Assembly: GCF_016772275.1 (NCBI RefSeq)
Contig: NZ_CP065425.1
Location: 3,696,001 to 3,760,000, forward strand
Length of the DNA: 64,000 nt
Direction: 5' to 3'
Source: Heyndrickxia vini
Lineage (GTDB): Bacteria; Bacillota; Bacilli; Bacillales; Bacillaceae_C
Shown: piece after piece, positions 44,922 to 53,458 of the stretch
Position numbering within the stretch: position 1 is the first letter of the stretch
How the letters are laid out: every line of letters begins with the position of its first letter
Position numbers and translations under genes: made by a program
Notes under the pieces: model-generated
Told to the model about the DNA's origin: nothing
The model's database searches: none
The model's input: the letters and a program-made list of their open reading frames with translations, nothing else

Positions 44922-45195
44922 GCCCGATGATTCTCCTCTCTTTTCAAGCCATACTATGTATTTACCCAGCAAGCATTAATTTCAACCATAGAAAAAACAT
45001 TCTTTGCTTTCAGGAAATTTGAAGACACCTATATACCAAGATTTAGGTTCATTTTTTTTAAAATAAAAATGTTATCATTACTAATAGAAGGATTTACTTA
45101 TCAACTTATCTCCATATATCTAAAAACTATGAAACAATTAAACAACTTTTTCGTCTTAAATAATGATAATATTATGATTTAGAAAGGGTATAACA

Positions 45196-45789
45196 TTGAA
45201 AAAGAAAAAGAGAAAAGGAAGATTTTTATTTATTATTCCACTCACATTATTATTACTTTTTTATATACAATCAAATAAGCAACCAAGTATTCACCTGAAT
45301 AATAACTCAAATAATAAATCCACTCCTACATTCCCCACGGAACTCAATCCGGTAGTAAAAGAACGGACACAGCAATTAGTCCAACGAGCAGCGAAGAAAG
45401 GAATCACGGTCGTGATCACGGATGATTTTCGCAGCGCAGCAGACCAAAATCAACTTTATAAAAAGGGACGGACAGTTAGCGGATCAGTTGTAACGAATGC
45501 TAAAGGCGGCGAGTCCTATCATAATTATGGGCTTGCAGTCGATTTTGCATTAAAGAACCATTCTGGAGACATTATTTGGGATATGCAGTATGATGGGAAT
45601 AAAAACGGTAAAAAAGATTGGTACGAAGTGGTAGATATAGCAAAAGCTTTAGGCTTCTCTTGGGGTGGCGACTGGGTAAAGTTTAAAGATTACCCACACC
45701 TTCAAATGAATTTTGGTCTAAGTATTTCTGATTTACAAGCTGGTGCAAGGCCGGATGCTTCCTCTTTAACTGCGGATACGAATAAATAG
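45196..45789 (+). CDS. M15 peptidoglycan peptidase (CwlK-like)
   Basis: A 197-residue exported or membrane-anchored endopeptidase. Residues 9-25 form a signal or anchor helix, then a low-complexity Asn-Ser linker. The catalytic domain has D-D-F-R-S, S-Y-H-N-Y-G-L-A-V-D-F (zinc His and Asp) and P-H-L-Q-M-N-F (second His), as in VanY/CwlK enzymes. Cleaves L-Ala-D-Glu or D-Ala-D-Ala bonds of cell wall. The start is TTG 45196 after AGAAAGGG. Confidence 0.9.
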   Translation: MKKKKRKGRFLFIIPLTLLLLFYIQSNKQPSIHLNNNSNNKSTPTFPTELNPVVKERTQQLVQRAAKKGITVVITDDFRSAADQNQLYKKGRTVSGSVVTNAKGGESYHNYGLAVDFALKNHSGDIIWDMQYDGNKNGKKDWYEVVDIAKALGFSWGGDWVKFKDYPHLQMNFGLSISDLQAGARPDASSLTADTNK

Positions 45790-45971
45790 GCCGAATCGTA
45801 TTTGATTTGGTCTTTTGTTTAGTTTCCTTTTTTAATGGTTTTTTTAGAATAAACATTAGACCGTTTCTTTCCTAAATATTCCGCGTTTCTTCGCTCTTAA
45901 AATAGGAAGAACGAGATTTGCGAGGTTAAGATGAGTATGTAACATTGAAGTAACCGAAGAATCCAATCTCT

Positions 45972-46160
45972 ATGATGCACAAATAACTTTTTATGATTCG
46001 CAAATCGTTTTCTATGCGACTCAAATAACCTTTTATGATCCACAAACTTGTATTTCACCGTTCGAAATTGGGCTTATGATCCGCAAAAGACTTTCTATGA
46101 TCCACAAACCATTTTCTATGCGGCTCAAATGAAGTCCTATGATCTACAAACCTGTAATCC
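45972..46160 (+). repeat. 21-bp tandem repeat with consensus TATGATCCACAAAC...
   Basis: TATG recurs at 45972, 45993, 46014, 46035, then 46076, 46097, 46118 and 46139, 21 bases apart, with one irregular step of 41. Units read TATG-A-TCCACAAA-C or TATGCGRCTCAAAT. The 500-base gap between the peptidase and YhgE genes holds this array and no convincing gene. Confidence 0.85.
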
Positions 46161-46294
46161 TCGCTTTGTTAAAAGCAATCATCTTCAAAAAAGGAGATTC
46201 CTAACCACTATCCTTTTAGACGTTCTTTCTATTCATACTTTCGCACCAATAAGGAAAACTATAATTACGACAACAATAACTGGAGCGAAAATGT

Positions 46295-48970
46295 ATGAGA
46301 AAAGTGTTTCAAATTTTCAAAAATGATTGGGTAAATGTGTTTAAAACACCGATTGCACTATTTTTGATTATTGCTTTAATGATCCTTCCATCATTATATG
46401 CCTGGTTTAATCTTAAAGCCTCATGGGACCCATATGGAAATACATCACATATTCCCATTGCTGTATCCAATGCAGATGAGGGGGCCGTTTTACGAGATAG
46501 AAATATTGATGTGGGGAAGGAAATCGTCAACACATTGAAAAAAAATAATGCGCTTGGTTGGACATTTGTCAGTGAGAAGAAAGCAGCACGTGGATTGGAA
46601 CATGGGGATTATTATGCCACCATTTATATTCCAAAGGATTTTTCAAAACGTATCACCACTCTTTTAGATGCCCAACCAAAAAAACCGGAGATTATATACA
46701 GTGTGAATGAAAAGATAAATGCGATTGCTCCGAAGATTACATCCAAAGGTGCATCAACAATAACGGAAAATGTAAGTTCTAACTTTGTTAAAACAGTTAG
46801 TAAGGCCGTCCTTACTGAATTTAATAAAATTGGCATTGAATTACAAAGGGAATTACCGACTATTTTAAAAATGGAAAATCTTTTATTTGAATTGGAAAGG
46901 TATTTACCAGATATTCAGGACATGGGAAATAAAGCTTTGGAGTTTGAAAAGAAATTACCGGAAATTCGAAAACAAGGACAAAAAATTATCGCTTTAGAAA
47001 AAATGCTTCCCGAAATCAATCAATCGTCAAAACAGATATTGAAGCTGGAGGATAAGCTCCCAGAACTTAAAAACATTGGAAGTGAAATCGTCACTTTACA
47101 AACAAAGCTGCCAGACATCCAAAAAGCAGCAAATAAAGTAACGGAAATCGACCAACATTTTGACACTATACAAAAAGGGATTCAAACAGCATTAGATGAC
47201 ACGGCAAAGGCTCAGAAAATCATTCAAGCAGCCCAAGGGTCAATGCCTAAAGTGGAACAGGTAGTAGGAAATGGAAAAGAGATGGCCGCCGCTGCAAATG
47301 ACTTTTTAAATAAAAGTGAAGCTACTTTTGCCTCAATGATTCCGATTGTAAAGCAAAATTTATTACTTTTAAAACAAACAGCTGATACTGTCAACGGGTT
47401 AACGAACAGCTTAAAAGATAATAGTATAAATCCGGAAACAGCACTACAAATGTCACAAGCTTTGGATGAACAATTGACGAACGGGATCAACGAAATTAAT
47501 CGAACCACCGGATTGTTTACTCGTATCAATGAGAATATGCCAAACAAACCACTTACAGGAGTCATTCAGAAACTTTGGGATGCAAAGGCCAAATTTGAAC
47601 AACAGCTTTCACTCGTCAGAGAAATTGAAGGACCCTTAAAAGAAGGTAAGCAACCGAATTCACAATTGGTTTCACAATTAAACCAAACATCGCAACAGGC
47701 AAGTCAATTATTAAATACTATTCTTGATCGTTACGATTCGGAAATTGCACCAAATATTACGCAAGGGTATAAAAAGCTTATACAAGTAACGAAAGATTCG
47801 GCTTCTGTGTTAAATACAGCCCAAGATAAACTGCCTGACATTAAACAAATTTTACAGGATTCAGCGAAGGTAGCGAACTTTGGTTATGATCGCTTAAAAC
47901 AATTGCAGCAAGATCTTCCTGATATCGAAAAAAAGCTACATGAAACAATACAAAAGATCCAAACGGCCATGCCAAAAGTTGTTCAAGGAGTAAATGCTGC
48001 GGCAGACTTTTTTCAAAAGGACTTTCCAAAATTAGAACCAAAAATTCATAAGGCGGCGGATTTTGTACGAAATGATCTACCAGGTGTTGAAAATGATATT
48101 CGACGGGTTGCAGAGCTCATTCGCACAAAGCTTCCCGAAGTAGAAGAAGCAACACATAAAATTGCTAATTTAGTTCGCAATGACTTGCCCGGCCTGGAAA
48201 AGGCAGTTAAAAATACAGCAAATAAAGTAAGGAAGTTTAATAATGAGGAAAATTTAGGAGACATCATTGAACTGTTAAAAAATGATATCAATAAAGAAAG
48301 TGATTTCCTCGCAAACCCTGTTCTATTAAAGGAACATAAAGTATTTCCTATTCCAAACTACGGATCAGCGAATTCACCTTTCTACACAACGTTAAGTCTT
48401 TGGGTAGGTGCACTACTCTTGATTTCCTTATTACGGGTGGATGTGGAGAATCCAGAATCGATTTATTCACCCTATCACGAATATTTTGGAAGGTTCCTTA
48501 CTTTTGCTACGATTGGTTTTTTCCAGGCGTTAATTGTTACTTTAGGGGATATGATCCTCCTGAAAGCATATGTAGCAGATAAGATACCATTTATTCTATC
48601 TAGTATTTTTATCAGCTTCGTATTTATGTCTATCGTTTATACACTCGTTTCGATTTTCGGGAATGTAGGAAAAGGATTGGCGATTATACTGCTCGTACTA
48701 CAAATTTCAGGGTCGGGAGGAACCTTTCCCATTCAAGTAGCCCCACCTTTTTTCCGAGCAATTAACCCATTTCTTCCATTTACCTATGCGATTAATTTAA
48801 TGAGGGAAACGGTCGGTGGAATGGTGCATGAATTGGTTATCTACAACGTCATGTTTCTCTTGCTATTTTTAATCATAGGGTTTGGCTTAGGTATTTTCTT
48901 GAAAAAGCCGTTGGCAAAGTATACCGAAAAAGTAGCTAAACAAGCGAAAAAAAGTAAGCTTATACATTAA
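46295..48970 (+). CDS. yhgE: YhgE/Pip-family membrane protein
   Basis: An 891-residue protein. A helix at about 20-40 is followed by the family's N-terminal block (P-S-L-Y-A-W-F-N-L-K-A-S-W-D-P-Y, then I-P-I-A-V-S-N-A-D-E-G). Residues about 180-680 are a long extracellular coiled region with recurring L-P-(D/E)-I motifs. The C-terminus (about 700-880) has six helices of the ABC-2 type. Related to phage-infection protein Pip and YueB. GGAGCGAAAATGT precedes the ATG. The role is unknown; phage receptor or export are family possibilities. Confidence 0.9.
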   Translation: MRKVFQIFKNDWVNVFKTPIALFLIIALMILPSLYAWFNLKASWDPYGNTSHIPIAVSNADEGAVLRDRNIDVGKEIVNTLKKNNALGWTFVSEKKAARGLEHGDYYATIYIPKDFSKRITTLLDAQPKKPEIIYSVNEKINAIAPKITSKGASTITENVSSNFVKTVSKAVLTEFNKIGIELQRELPTILKMENLLFELERYLPDIQDMGNKALEFEKKLPEIRKQGQKIIALEKMLPEINQSSKQILKLEDKLPELKNIGSEIVTLQTKLPDIQKAANKVTEIDQHFDTIQKGIQTALDDTAKAQKIIQAAQGSMPKVEQVVGNGKEMAAAANDFLNKSEATFASMIPIVKQNLLLLKQTADTVNGLTNSLKDNSINPETALQMSQALDEQLTNGINEINRTTGLFTRINENMPNKPLTGVIQKLWDAKAKFEQQLSLVREIEGPLKEGKQPNSQLVSQLNQTSQQASQLLNTILDRYDSEIAPNITQGYKKLIQVTKDSASVLNTAQDKLPDIKQILQDSAKVANFGYDRLKQLQQDLPDIEKKLHETIQKIQTAMPKVVQGVNAAADFFQKDFPKLEPKIHKAADFVRNDLPGVENDIRRVAELIRTKLPEVEEATHKIANLVRNDLPGLEKAVKNTANKVRKFNNEENLGDIIELLKNDINKESDFLANPVLLKEHKVFPIPNYGSANSPFYTTLSLWVGALLLISLLRVDVENPESIYSPYHEYFGRFLTFATIGFFQALIVTLGDMILLKAYVADKIPFILSSIFISFVFMSIVYTLVSIFGNVGKGLAIILLVLQISGSGGTFPIQVAPPFFRAINPFLPFTYAINLMRETVGGMVHELVIYNVMFLLLFLIIGFGLGIFLKKPLAKYTEKVAKQAKKSKLIH

Positions 48971-48976
48971 AGAACA

Positions 48977-49010
48977 AGGGACGATAGTAGCTTGATGCTA
49001 GATCGTCCCT
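48977..49010 (+). terminator. Hairpin after yhgE
   Basis: AGGGACGAT pairs with ATCGTCCCT, with an inner TAGC/GCTA stem. T-run lacking. Confidence 0.5.
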
Positions 49011-49097
49011 ATTGTATGTTACTTCCCCAACAGATGCGCTTTAATAAAAGAAAAAAGAAGTTGATAAAATGGCATGATTTCTCTCCGCACATTCGTT

Positions 49098-49278
49098 AGT
49101 GGACATATAATCAGTTATATTTATAAAATGACCCTAATTTAATAGGAAAGCGGACACTGAGTCCCTTATTAATGAAAAAACAGAAGGAAATGACTACTTT
49201 TTCACTAAATAAAGGAACCTCTGTCCGCAAACATAGAGAATGAACCTGTTTTGTCACAGATAACGGATCGGGTGTCCG
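49098..49278 (-). repeat. Dispersed intergenic repeat, copy B (inverted)
   Basis: The reverse complement aligns with copy A at 23219-23399. It is bounded by GGACA at one end and TGTCCACT at the other, and contains several further GGACA/TGTCC motifs. It occupies most of the 400-base gap between yhgE and the DHA2 gene. Confidence 0.7.
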
Positions 49279-49289
49279 TCAACCTGAAT

Positions 49290-49324
49290 AAAAAGGACCT
49301 CGGCAAATTTGACCGAGATCCTTC
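49290..49324 (-). terminator. Terminator of the TetR-DHA2 operon
   Basis: On the minus strand AAGGATCTCGG pairs with CCGAGGTCCTT, followed by TTTATT. Confidence 0.85.
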
Positions 49325-49368
49325 TATAAAATACTTAATTAATCGTACAAATCCTAAGGAACTAACCC

Positions 49369-50883
49369 TTATTTCGCCTCAGCAGGCTTCATTTGTGTGG
49401 TTTCCTGTGAATTTAACTTATTGACGGCTTTATTGCTTGTATCGACACGTTTAACAAATAGGGCTAATACTAAAGCGACAATATTTATTGCTAGAGCCAC
49501 ATAGAATGAATATTGTATACCGGCTAATAAAGATTTTTGCGTTAATAAAGCTTCTGTAGCTTTATTAAAAGTTGTTGGGTCGATGCTTGTCATCAAGTCT
49601 TCTGCTTTTGTCTTTGTCACGGAATTCATAATAGTTACAAGGACGGCAGTACCAATCGAACCGGACACTTGCTGTGCGGTATTGTTTATCGCAGTACCAT
49701 GCGGATTTAAGCGATTTGGTAATTGATTTAGACCGTTTGTCATAATTGGCATCATTACCATAGACATACCAAACATGCGAAGCGTGTAAACTAAAATAAT
49801 ATAAGAGTAACTAGAGTCGATTTGTAAGTTTGCTAACATGTATGTTGAAACTGCTGTAACCAAAAGTCCTACCACAGCAAGAATTCGCGGACCAAATTTA
49901 TCGAATAATTTACCTGTTATTGGTGACATGATACCCATTATTATTGCACCTGGAAGCATCATTAAACCGGAATCAAGCGGTGATATACCTCTTACGCTTT
50001 GTACATATGCTGGTGTTAAAATCATTCCAGAGAACATTGCTACTGCATTTACAATTGCAATAATGGATGCAAGTGCAAACATTGGGTACTTGTATACACG
50101 TAAATCTAAAAGCGGTTCCTTCAGTTTCAATTGACGGATGATGAAAGCTATTAAAGCAACAGCACCAACAATTAAAGTTGTTAAGACTAATGAATCCGTC
50201 CATCCATCTGAACTTGCGGAACTAAATCCATATAATAATCCACCAAAACCGAAAGTAGATAATAGAACAGAGAAGTAATCAAGAGTAGCCTTTTTGTTTT
50301 GATCCATTACATTTTTCATTTTCCAAATTGCTAACAGTAAACTAATAATCGCTAACGGTAAAATCATTTTGAATAGGATTCGCCAGTCATAATACTCAAC
50401 AATATAACCCGATAATGTTGGCCCAATAGCAGGGGCCGTAATCATAACTAATCCGAAAACTCCCATTGCTGTCCCACGTTTTTCACGAGGGAAGCTAACT
50501 AACATAATATTCATTAACAAAGGTCCCATTACAGAAGAACCAGCTGCTTGGATCATTCGCCCAGCAAGTAATACACTAAAGTTTGGTGCAAACGCTGCCG
50601 TCGCAGTACCTAGTGTAAAAATCGCCATAGCTGTAATAAATAAATTACGATTTGAAAAGCGTGTGATTAAGAAAGCTGATGCGGGAATTAAGACACCGCT
50701 AACTAGCATATAGCCTGTGGCAAGCCACTGAACGGTTGAATAATCTTTAATTTTTAAATCCACCATAATAGAAGGCAATGCGACATTTAATAACGAGTTA
50801 TTTAGAAAAGAAACAAATGCGCCTATAAATAAAATTGCCAGCATTAAATACGGTGGTTTCTTTTGTTGTATTGCTGAATCCAT
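49369..50883 (-). CDS. DHA2-family MFS multidrug efflux pump
   Basis: A 504-residue protein with 14 helices, closely similar along its length to the pump at 6831-8360 (F-L-N-N-S-L-L-N-V-A-L-P-S-I, V-Q-W-L-A-T-G-Y-M-L-V-S-G-V-L-I-P). AAAGGGGAT precedes the ATG. It is downstream of a TetR gene and a 42-residue ORF, probably in one operon. Substrates unknown. Confidence 0.92.
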   Translation of the reverse strand: MDSAIQQKKPPYLMLAILFIGAFVSFLNNSLLNVALPSIMVDLKIKDYSTVQWLATGYMLVSGVLIPASAFLITRFSNRNLFITAMAIFTLGTATAAFAPNFSVLLAGRMIQAAGSSVMGPLLMNIMLVSFPREKRGTAMGVFGLVMITAPAIGPTLSGYIVEYYDWRILFKMILPLAIISLLLAIWKMKNVMDQNKKATLDYFSVLLSTFGFGGLLYGFSSASSDGWTDSLVLTTLIVGAVALIAFIIRQLKLKEPLLDLRVYKYPMFALASIIAIVNAVAMFSGMILTPAYVQSVRGISPLDSGLMMLPGAIIMGIMSPITGKLFDKFGPRILAVVGLLVTAVSTYMLANLQIDSSYSYIILVYTLRMFGMSMVMMPIMTNGLNQLPNRLNPHGTAINNTAQQVSGSIGTAVLVTIMNSVTKTKAEDLMTSIDPTTFNKATEALLTQKSLLAGIQYSFYVALAINIVALVLALFVKRVDTSNKAVNKLNSQETTQMKPAEAK

Positions 50884-50941
50884 ATTTTTGTATCCCCTTT
50901 TTTTGTAAAATTAACTTAATGGACGATTCTTTAAAGACTTC

Positions 50942-51070
50942 CTAGGCATTTTGAGTACCCATACATTTGAAATTAGGTCGTCTACAAATCTGAACATTTA
51001 TCCCTTTTTTTTGTAGTTGTTCTGCAATCTTTTTTACATTCATCTTCTTTTTCTTTGCTTCAAGGGGCAT
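50942..51070 (-). CDS. Small basic protein, 42 residues, coupled to tetR
   Basis: Begins M-P-L-E-A-K-K-K-K-M and continues I-A-E-Q-L-Q-K-K-G-I-N-V-Q-I-C-R-R-P-N-F-K-C. The start codon overlaps the tetR stop as TAATG, a classic coupling arrangement. It has two Cys and many Lys. The frame is maintained in an otherwise AT-rich gap. No family recognised. It could be a regulator partner or a fragment of a longer protein. Confidence 0.45.
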   Translation of the reverse strand: MPLEAKKKKMNVKKIAEQLQKKGINVQICRRPNFKCMGTQNA

Positions 51071-51690
51071 TAATGCTCTTCCTTATATAAACCTCTTTTT
51101 AGAAGTTCCATTTGATCGATATAATTTTTTAATGTTTCTTCATCTGATAATTCCTTGCCAAACATATGAACAAGATTATGAAAGGTTACTGCTGAAGCAA
51201 TTTTCATTATTTGATGCAGATCCTTTTCGTCCTTTATGTTCAAATTTTTAGTATTAATCAAGTGAATGATATCGAAATACTGTTTTTTCTGACTCTCCTC
51301 GTAAAGATTATTCATTAGTGTGTTTTCAAGCTTATAATTCATATTTAAAAAAGCATTTTTAAAGAAGCCTTTATGTTCAGGATTTTTATGAACTTTTATC
51401 AAAAATTGAAAGGATTCGATAAATGTATCAAAAATATCACCATCCTTCTCCTTTAAAATAGATATGAATCGTTCCGCATTTTTTTTCGATAGTTGATTTA
51501 ATAAGTAAAAATATAAATCCTCTTTATCCTCAAAATACTGATAAAAGCTTCCTCTCGGAATCCCAGCATTTTTAATAATATTTGCGATCGATGCGTCATG
51601 TAATGGGACTCTAGAAAACTCCTCTTTAGCAGATTTAATTAAAGTTTCCTGCTTATCTTTAGATAAGTGAAAAAACGTTTGTTTTGGCAT
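51070..51690 (-). CDS. TetR/AcrR-family regulator
   Basis: A 206-residue protein; the HTH is at about 25-55 (A-S-I-A-N-I-I-K-N-A-G-I-P-R-G-S-F-Y-Q-Y-F-E-D-K-E-D-L). AGGTGAGAGAG precedes the ATG. Its promoter carries three TGACA-N3-TGTCA sites, one exactly in the -35/-10 spacer, so it very likely represses its own operon, including the DHA2 pump downstream. Confidence 0.92.
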   Translation of the reverse strand: MPKQTFFHLSKDKQETLIKSAKEEFSRVPLHDASIANIIKNAGIPRGSFYQYFEDKEDLYFYLLNQLSKKNAERFISILKEKDGDIFDTFIESFQFLIKVHKNPEHKGFFKNAFLNMNYKLENTLMNNLYEESQKKQYFDIIHLINTKNLNIKDEKDLHQIMKIASAVTFHNLVHMFGKELSDEETLKNYIDQMELLKRGLYKEEH

Positions 51691-51713
51691 TGTTACTCTC
51701 TCACCTCGATTTG

Positions 51714-51726
51714 TGACAACGTGTCA
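51714..51726. promoter_or_regulatory. TetR operator 1 (TGACA-ACG-TGTCA)
   Basis: Perfect 5+3+5 palindrome between the promoter and the tetR start. Confidence 0.7.
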
Positions 51727-51745
51727 TAAATGATTACATTTCAAT

Positions 51746-51774
51746 ATTATAAATGACAGATTGTCATAAGTCAA
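51746..51774 (-). promoter_or_regulatory. TetR-DHA2 operon promoter with operator 2
   Basis: TTGACT, a 17-base spacer and TATAAT on the minus strand. The spacer contains TGACA-N3-TGTCA (51754-51766), so binding would block RNA polymerase directly. Confidence 0.8.
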
Positions 51775-51782
51775 TAAAAAAA

Positions 51783-51795
51783 CGACAGTCTGTCA
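51783..51795. promoter_or_regulatory. TetR operator 3 (CGACA-GTC-TGTCA)
   Basis: The third site, with one mismatch in the left arm, just upstream of the -35 box. Confidence 0.6.
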
Positions 51796-51831
51796 CATGT
51801 TTTTTTTCACCTTACTGTATCAATAAAATAT

Positions 51832-51883
51832 AAAATCCATCGAATAAAAACACCGTTGTGATGTGTTTTTTTCGATGGATTTC
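51832..51883 (-). terminator. Terminator of the hydantoinase operon
   Basis: AAATCCATCGAA-AAAAACAC arms pair with GTGTTTTT-TTCGATGGATTT; long stem with T-rich arms on the minus strand. Confidence 0.8.
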
Positions 51884-51907
51884 CTTAAAGCGTAAATTAA
51901 CTTGCAC

Positions 51908-53458
51908 CTATCCCATTTCCCCTACAACTTTCACTCTTAATCGGGTTGCGTTTTCCGGGTGATAAGCAAGTGGAGTTTCTTCCACTTCAACTAATTCAAT
52001 CGTATCAGAAACGGCTCCAGCTAAAATAGCTTGTTTCACTGCTTTATCTTGCGCATCTTTCAATGAATCCTCCCGAGACTCTCTTGAATAAATATAAATC
52101 TGTTCATATTGTCCACTGATTTGAGAAATCGACGCACCAATCGCATTTGCTACTCCCCCATTTTCAGTTTTAATACTATTTGATACGCCCCGAATCTTAT
52201 CCGGAACAATGATACTGCCCCCACCTACTAAAACGAGCTGAACATCCTCTGATGAAGTTTTCATTTTATCAATGGCCTGCTCAATTAAAGAAGAAATTTC
52301 AAATAGTACATCTTTTGCGAATTCCTCATCAATATGTGCCACTAAACTCTTATCTCCGACATCAGCAAAACCTAGTCGAACAGCGATATCCGTTGTTGTA
52401 AGTGTTTTTCCTCCAAAGACAAGTGCTTCTTGACCGATCCTATATCCTACGCTATCGGGTCCAACCGTAATTTTGCCGTTGTTTACGCGAACAATGCTTC
52501 CTCCACCAAGGCCAACAGAAATAATATCTGGCATTCTAAAGTTAGTGCGGATATCACCAACTTCCACTGCTACAGAAGATTCTCTCGGAAATCCGTCTTG
52601 TAAGACCCCAATATCGGAAGTCGTTCCACCCACATCAAGAACCATCGTATTTTTGATTTTTGCTAAATAAGAAGCACCACGTATACTGTTCGTTGGACCA
52701 CATGCAATCGTTAAGATTGGAAATTGTTTAGCATATTCAATCGACATCAATGTTCCATCGTTTTGACATAAATACACGTCCGCATCGAATATCCCCTCTT
52801 CTTCCAACGCATGAACAAACCCTTTAGTTGTTATTTCAATTACTCGACATAATGCAGCATTTAAAATTGTCGCATTTTCGCGTTCAATTAATCCAACTGA
52901 ACCAATTAACGAGGAGCAGGAAATCGGAAATTCTTCTCCATATGCTTCTTGAATCAGGTCTCTCACCTTTAATTCTTGATCATTTTTGATGGAGGAAAAA
53001 ACACCTACTATAGCGATTGACTCCACTTTATCTTGCCAATCCTCTAAAAGTGTTCTAATTTCTTCTTCGTCAAGTTCTCCCAATAATTGGCCATCGTATT
53101 CATAACCACCATGTACTAAAGCATAATTGCCTGATAGTTTTTCAATCATATCTTTCGGCCAAGCAGTATATGGCAGAACAGAAGCAGTTGCAGGATATCC
53201 TAAACGAATAACCCCGACTTTAGCTAGTTTTTTTCGTTCTACAATCGCATTGGTACACTGTGTTGTCCCAAGCATTGCATGGGTGATTTTCGACTTATCA
53301 ATATCTGCTTCTATTAATAAATCACGCAGCGCATTTTCAATACCTGTTTTGATATTTAAACTTGTCGGTGATTTTACACTATGAATTAGTTTGCTATTTT
53401 TATCTAAAATAATCGCATCAGTATTCGTTCCACCAACATCAATTCCAATCTTATACAT
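51908..53458 (-). CDS. Hydantoinase/oxoprolinase A-type protein (HyuA-like)
   Basis: A 516-residue actin/ASKHA-fold ATPase: G-I-D-V-G-G-T-N-T-D-A, T-H-A-M-L-G-T-T-Q-C-T-N-A, V-L-D-V-G-G-T-T-S-D-I-G. It lacks the C-terminal extension of full-length HyuA and has no HyuB partner. Ring-opening of a hydantoin or lactam with ATP is inferred from the family. It overlaps the DUF917 gene by 8 bases. AAAGGTGG precedes the ATG. Confidence 0.9.
   Translation of the reverse strand: MYKIGIDVGGTNTDAIILDKNSKLIHSVKSPTSLNIKTGIENALRDLLIEADIDKSKITHAMLGTTQCTNAIVERKKLAKVGVIRLGYPATASVLPYTAWPKDMIEKLSGNYALVHGGYEYDGQLLGELDEEEIRTLLEDWQDKVESIAIVGVFSSIKNDQELKVRDLIQEAYGEEFPISCSSLIGSVGLIERENATILNAALCRVIEITTKGFVHALEEEGIFDADVYLCQNDGTLMSIEYAKQFPILTIACGPTNSIRGASYLAKIKNTMVLDVGGTTSDIGVLQDGFPRESSVAVEVGDIRTNFRMPDIISVGLGGGSIVRVNNGKITVGPDSVGYRIGQEALVFGGKTLTTTDIAVRLGFADVGDKSLVAHIDEEFAKDVLFEISSLIEQAIDKMKTSSEDVQLVLVGGGSIIVPDKIRGVSNSIKTENGGVANAIGASISQISGQYEQIYIYSRESREDSLKDAQDKAVKQAILAGAVSDTIELVEVEETPLAYHPENATRLRVKVVGEMG

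Noticed and set aside
46048-46326. 92-codon frame upstream of yhgE
   Set aside because: It is open because the 21-bp repeat has no stop in that frame. It lacks a ribosome site and runs into the yhgE start.
51714-51795. MITE or terminator made of the TGACA/TGTCA repeats
   Set aside because: The sites are short palindromes spaced around a promoter, which fits operators better.
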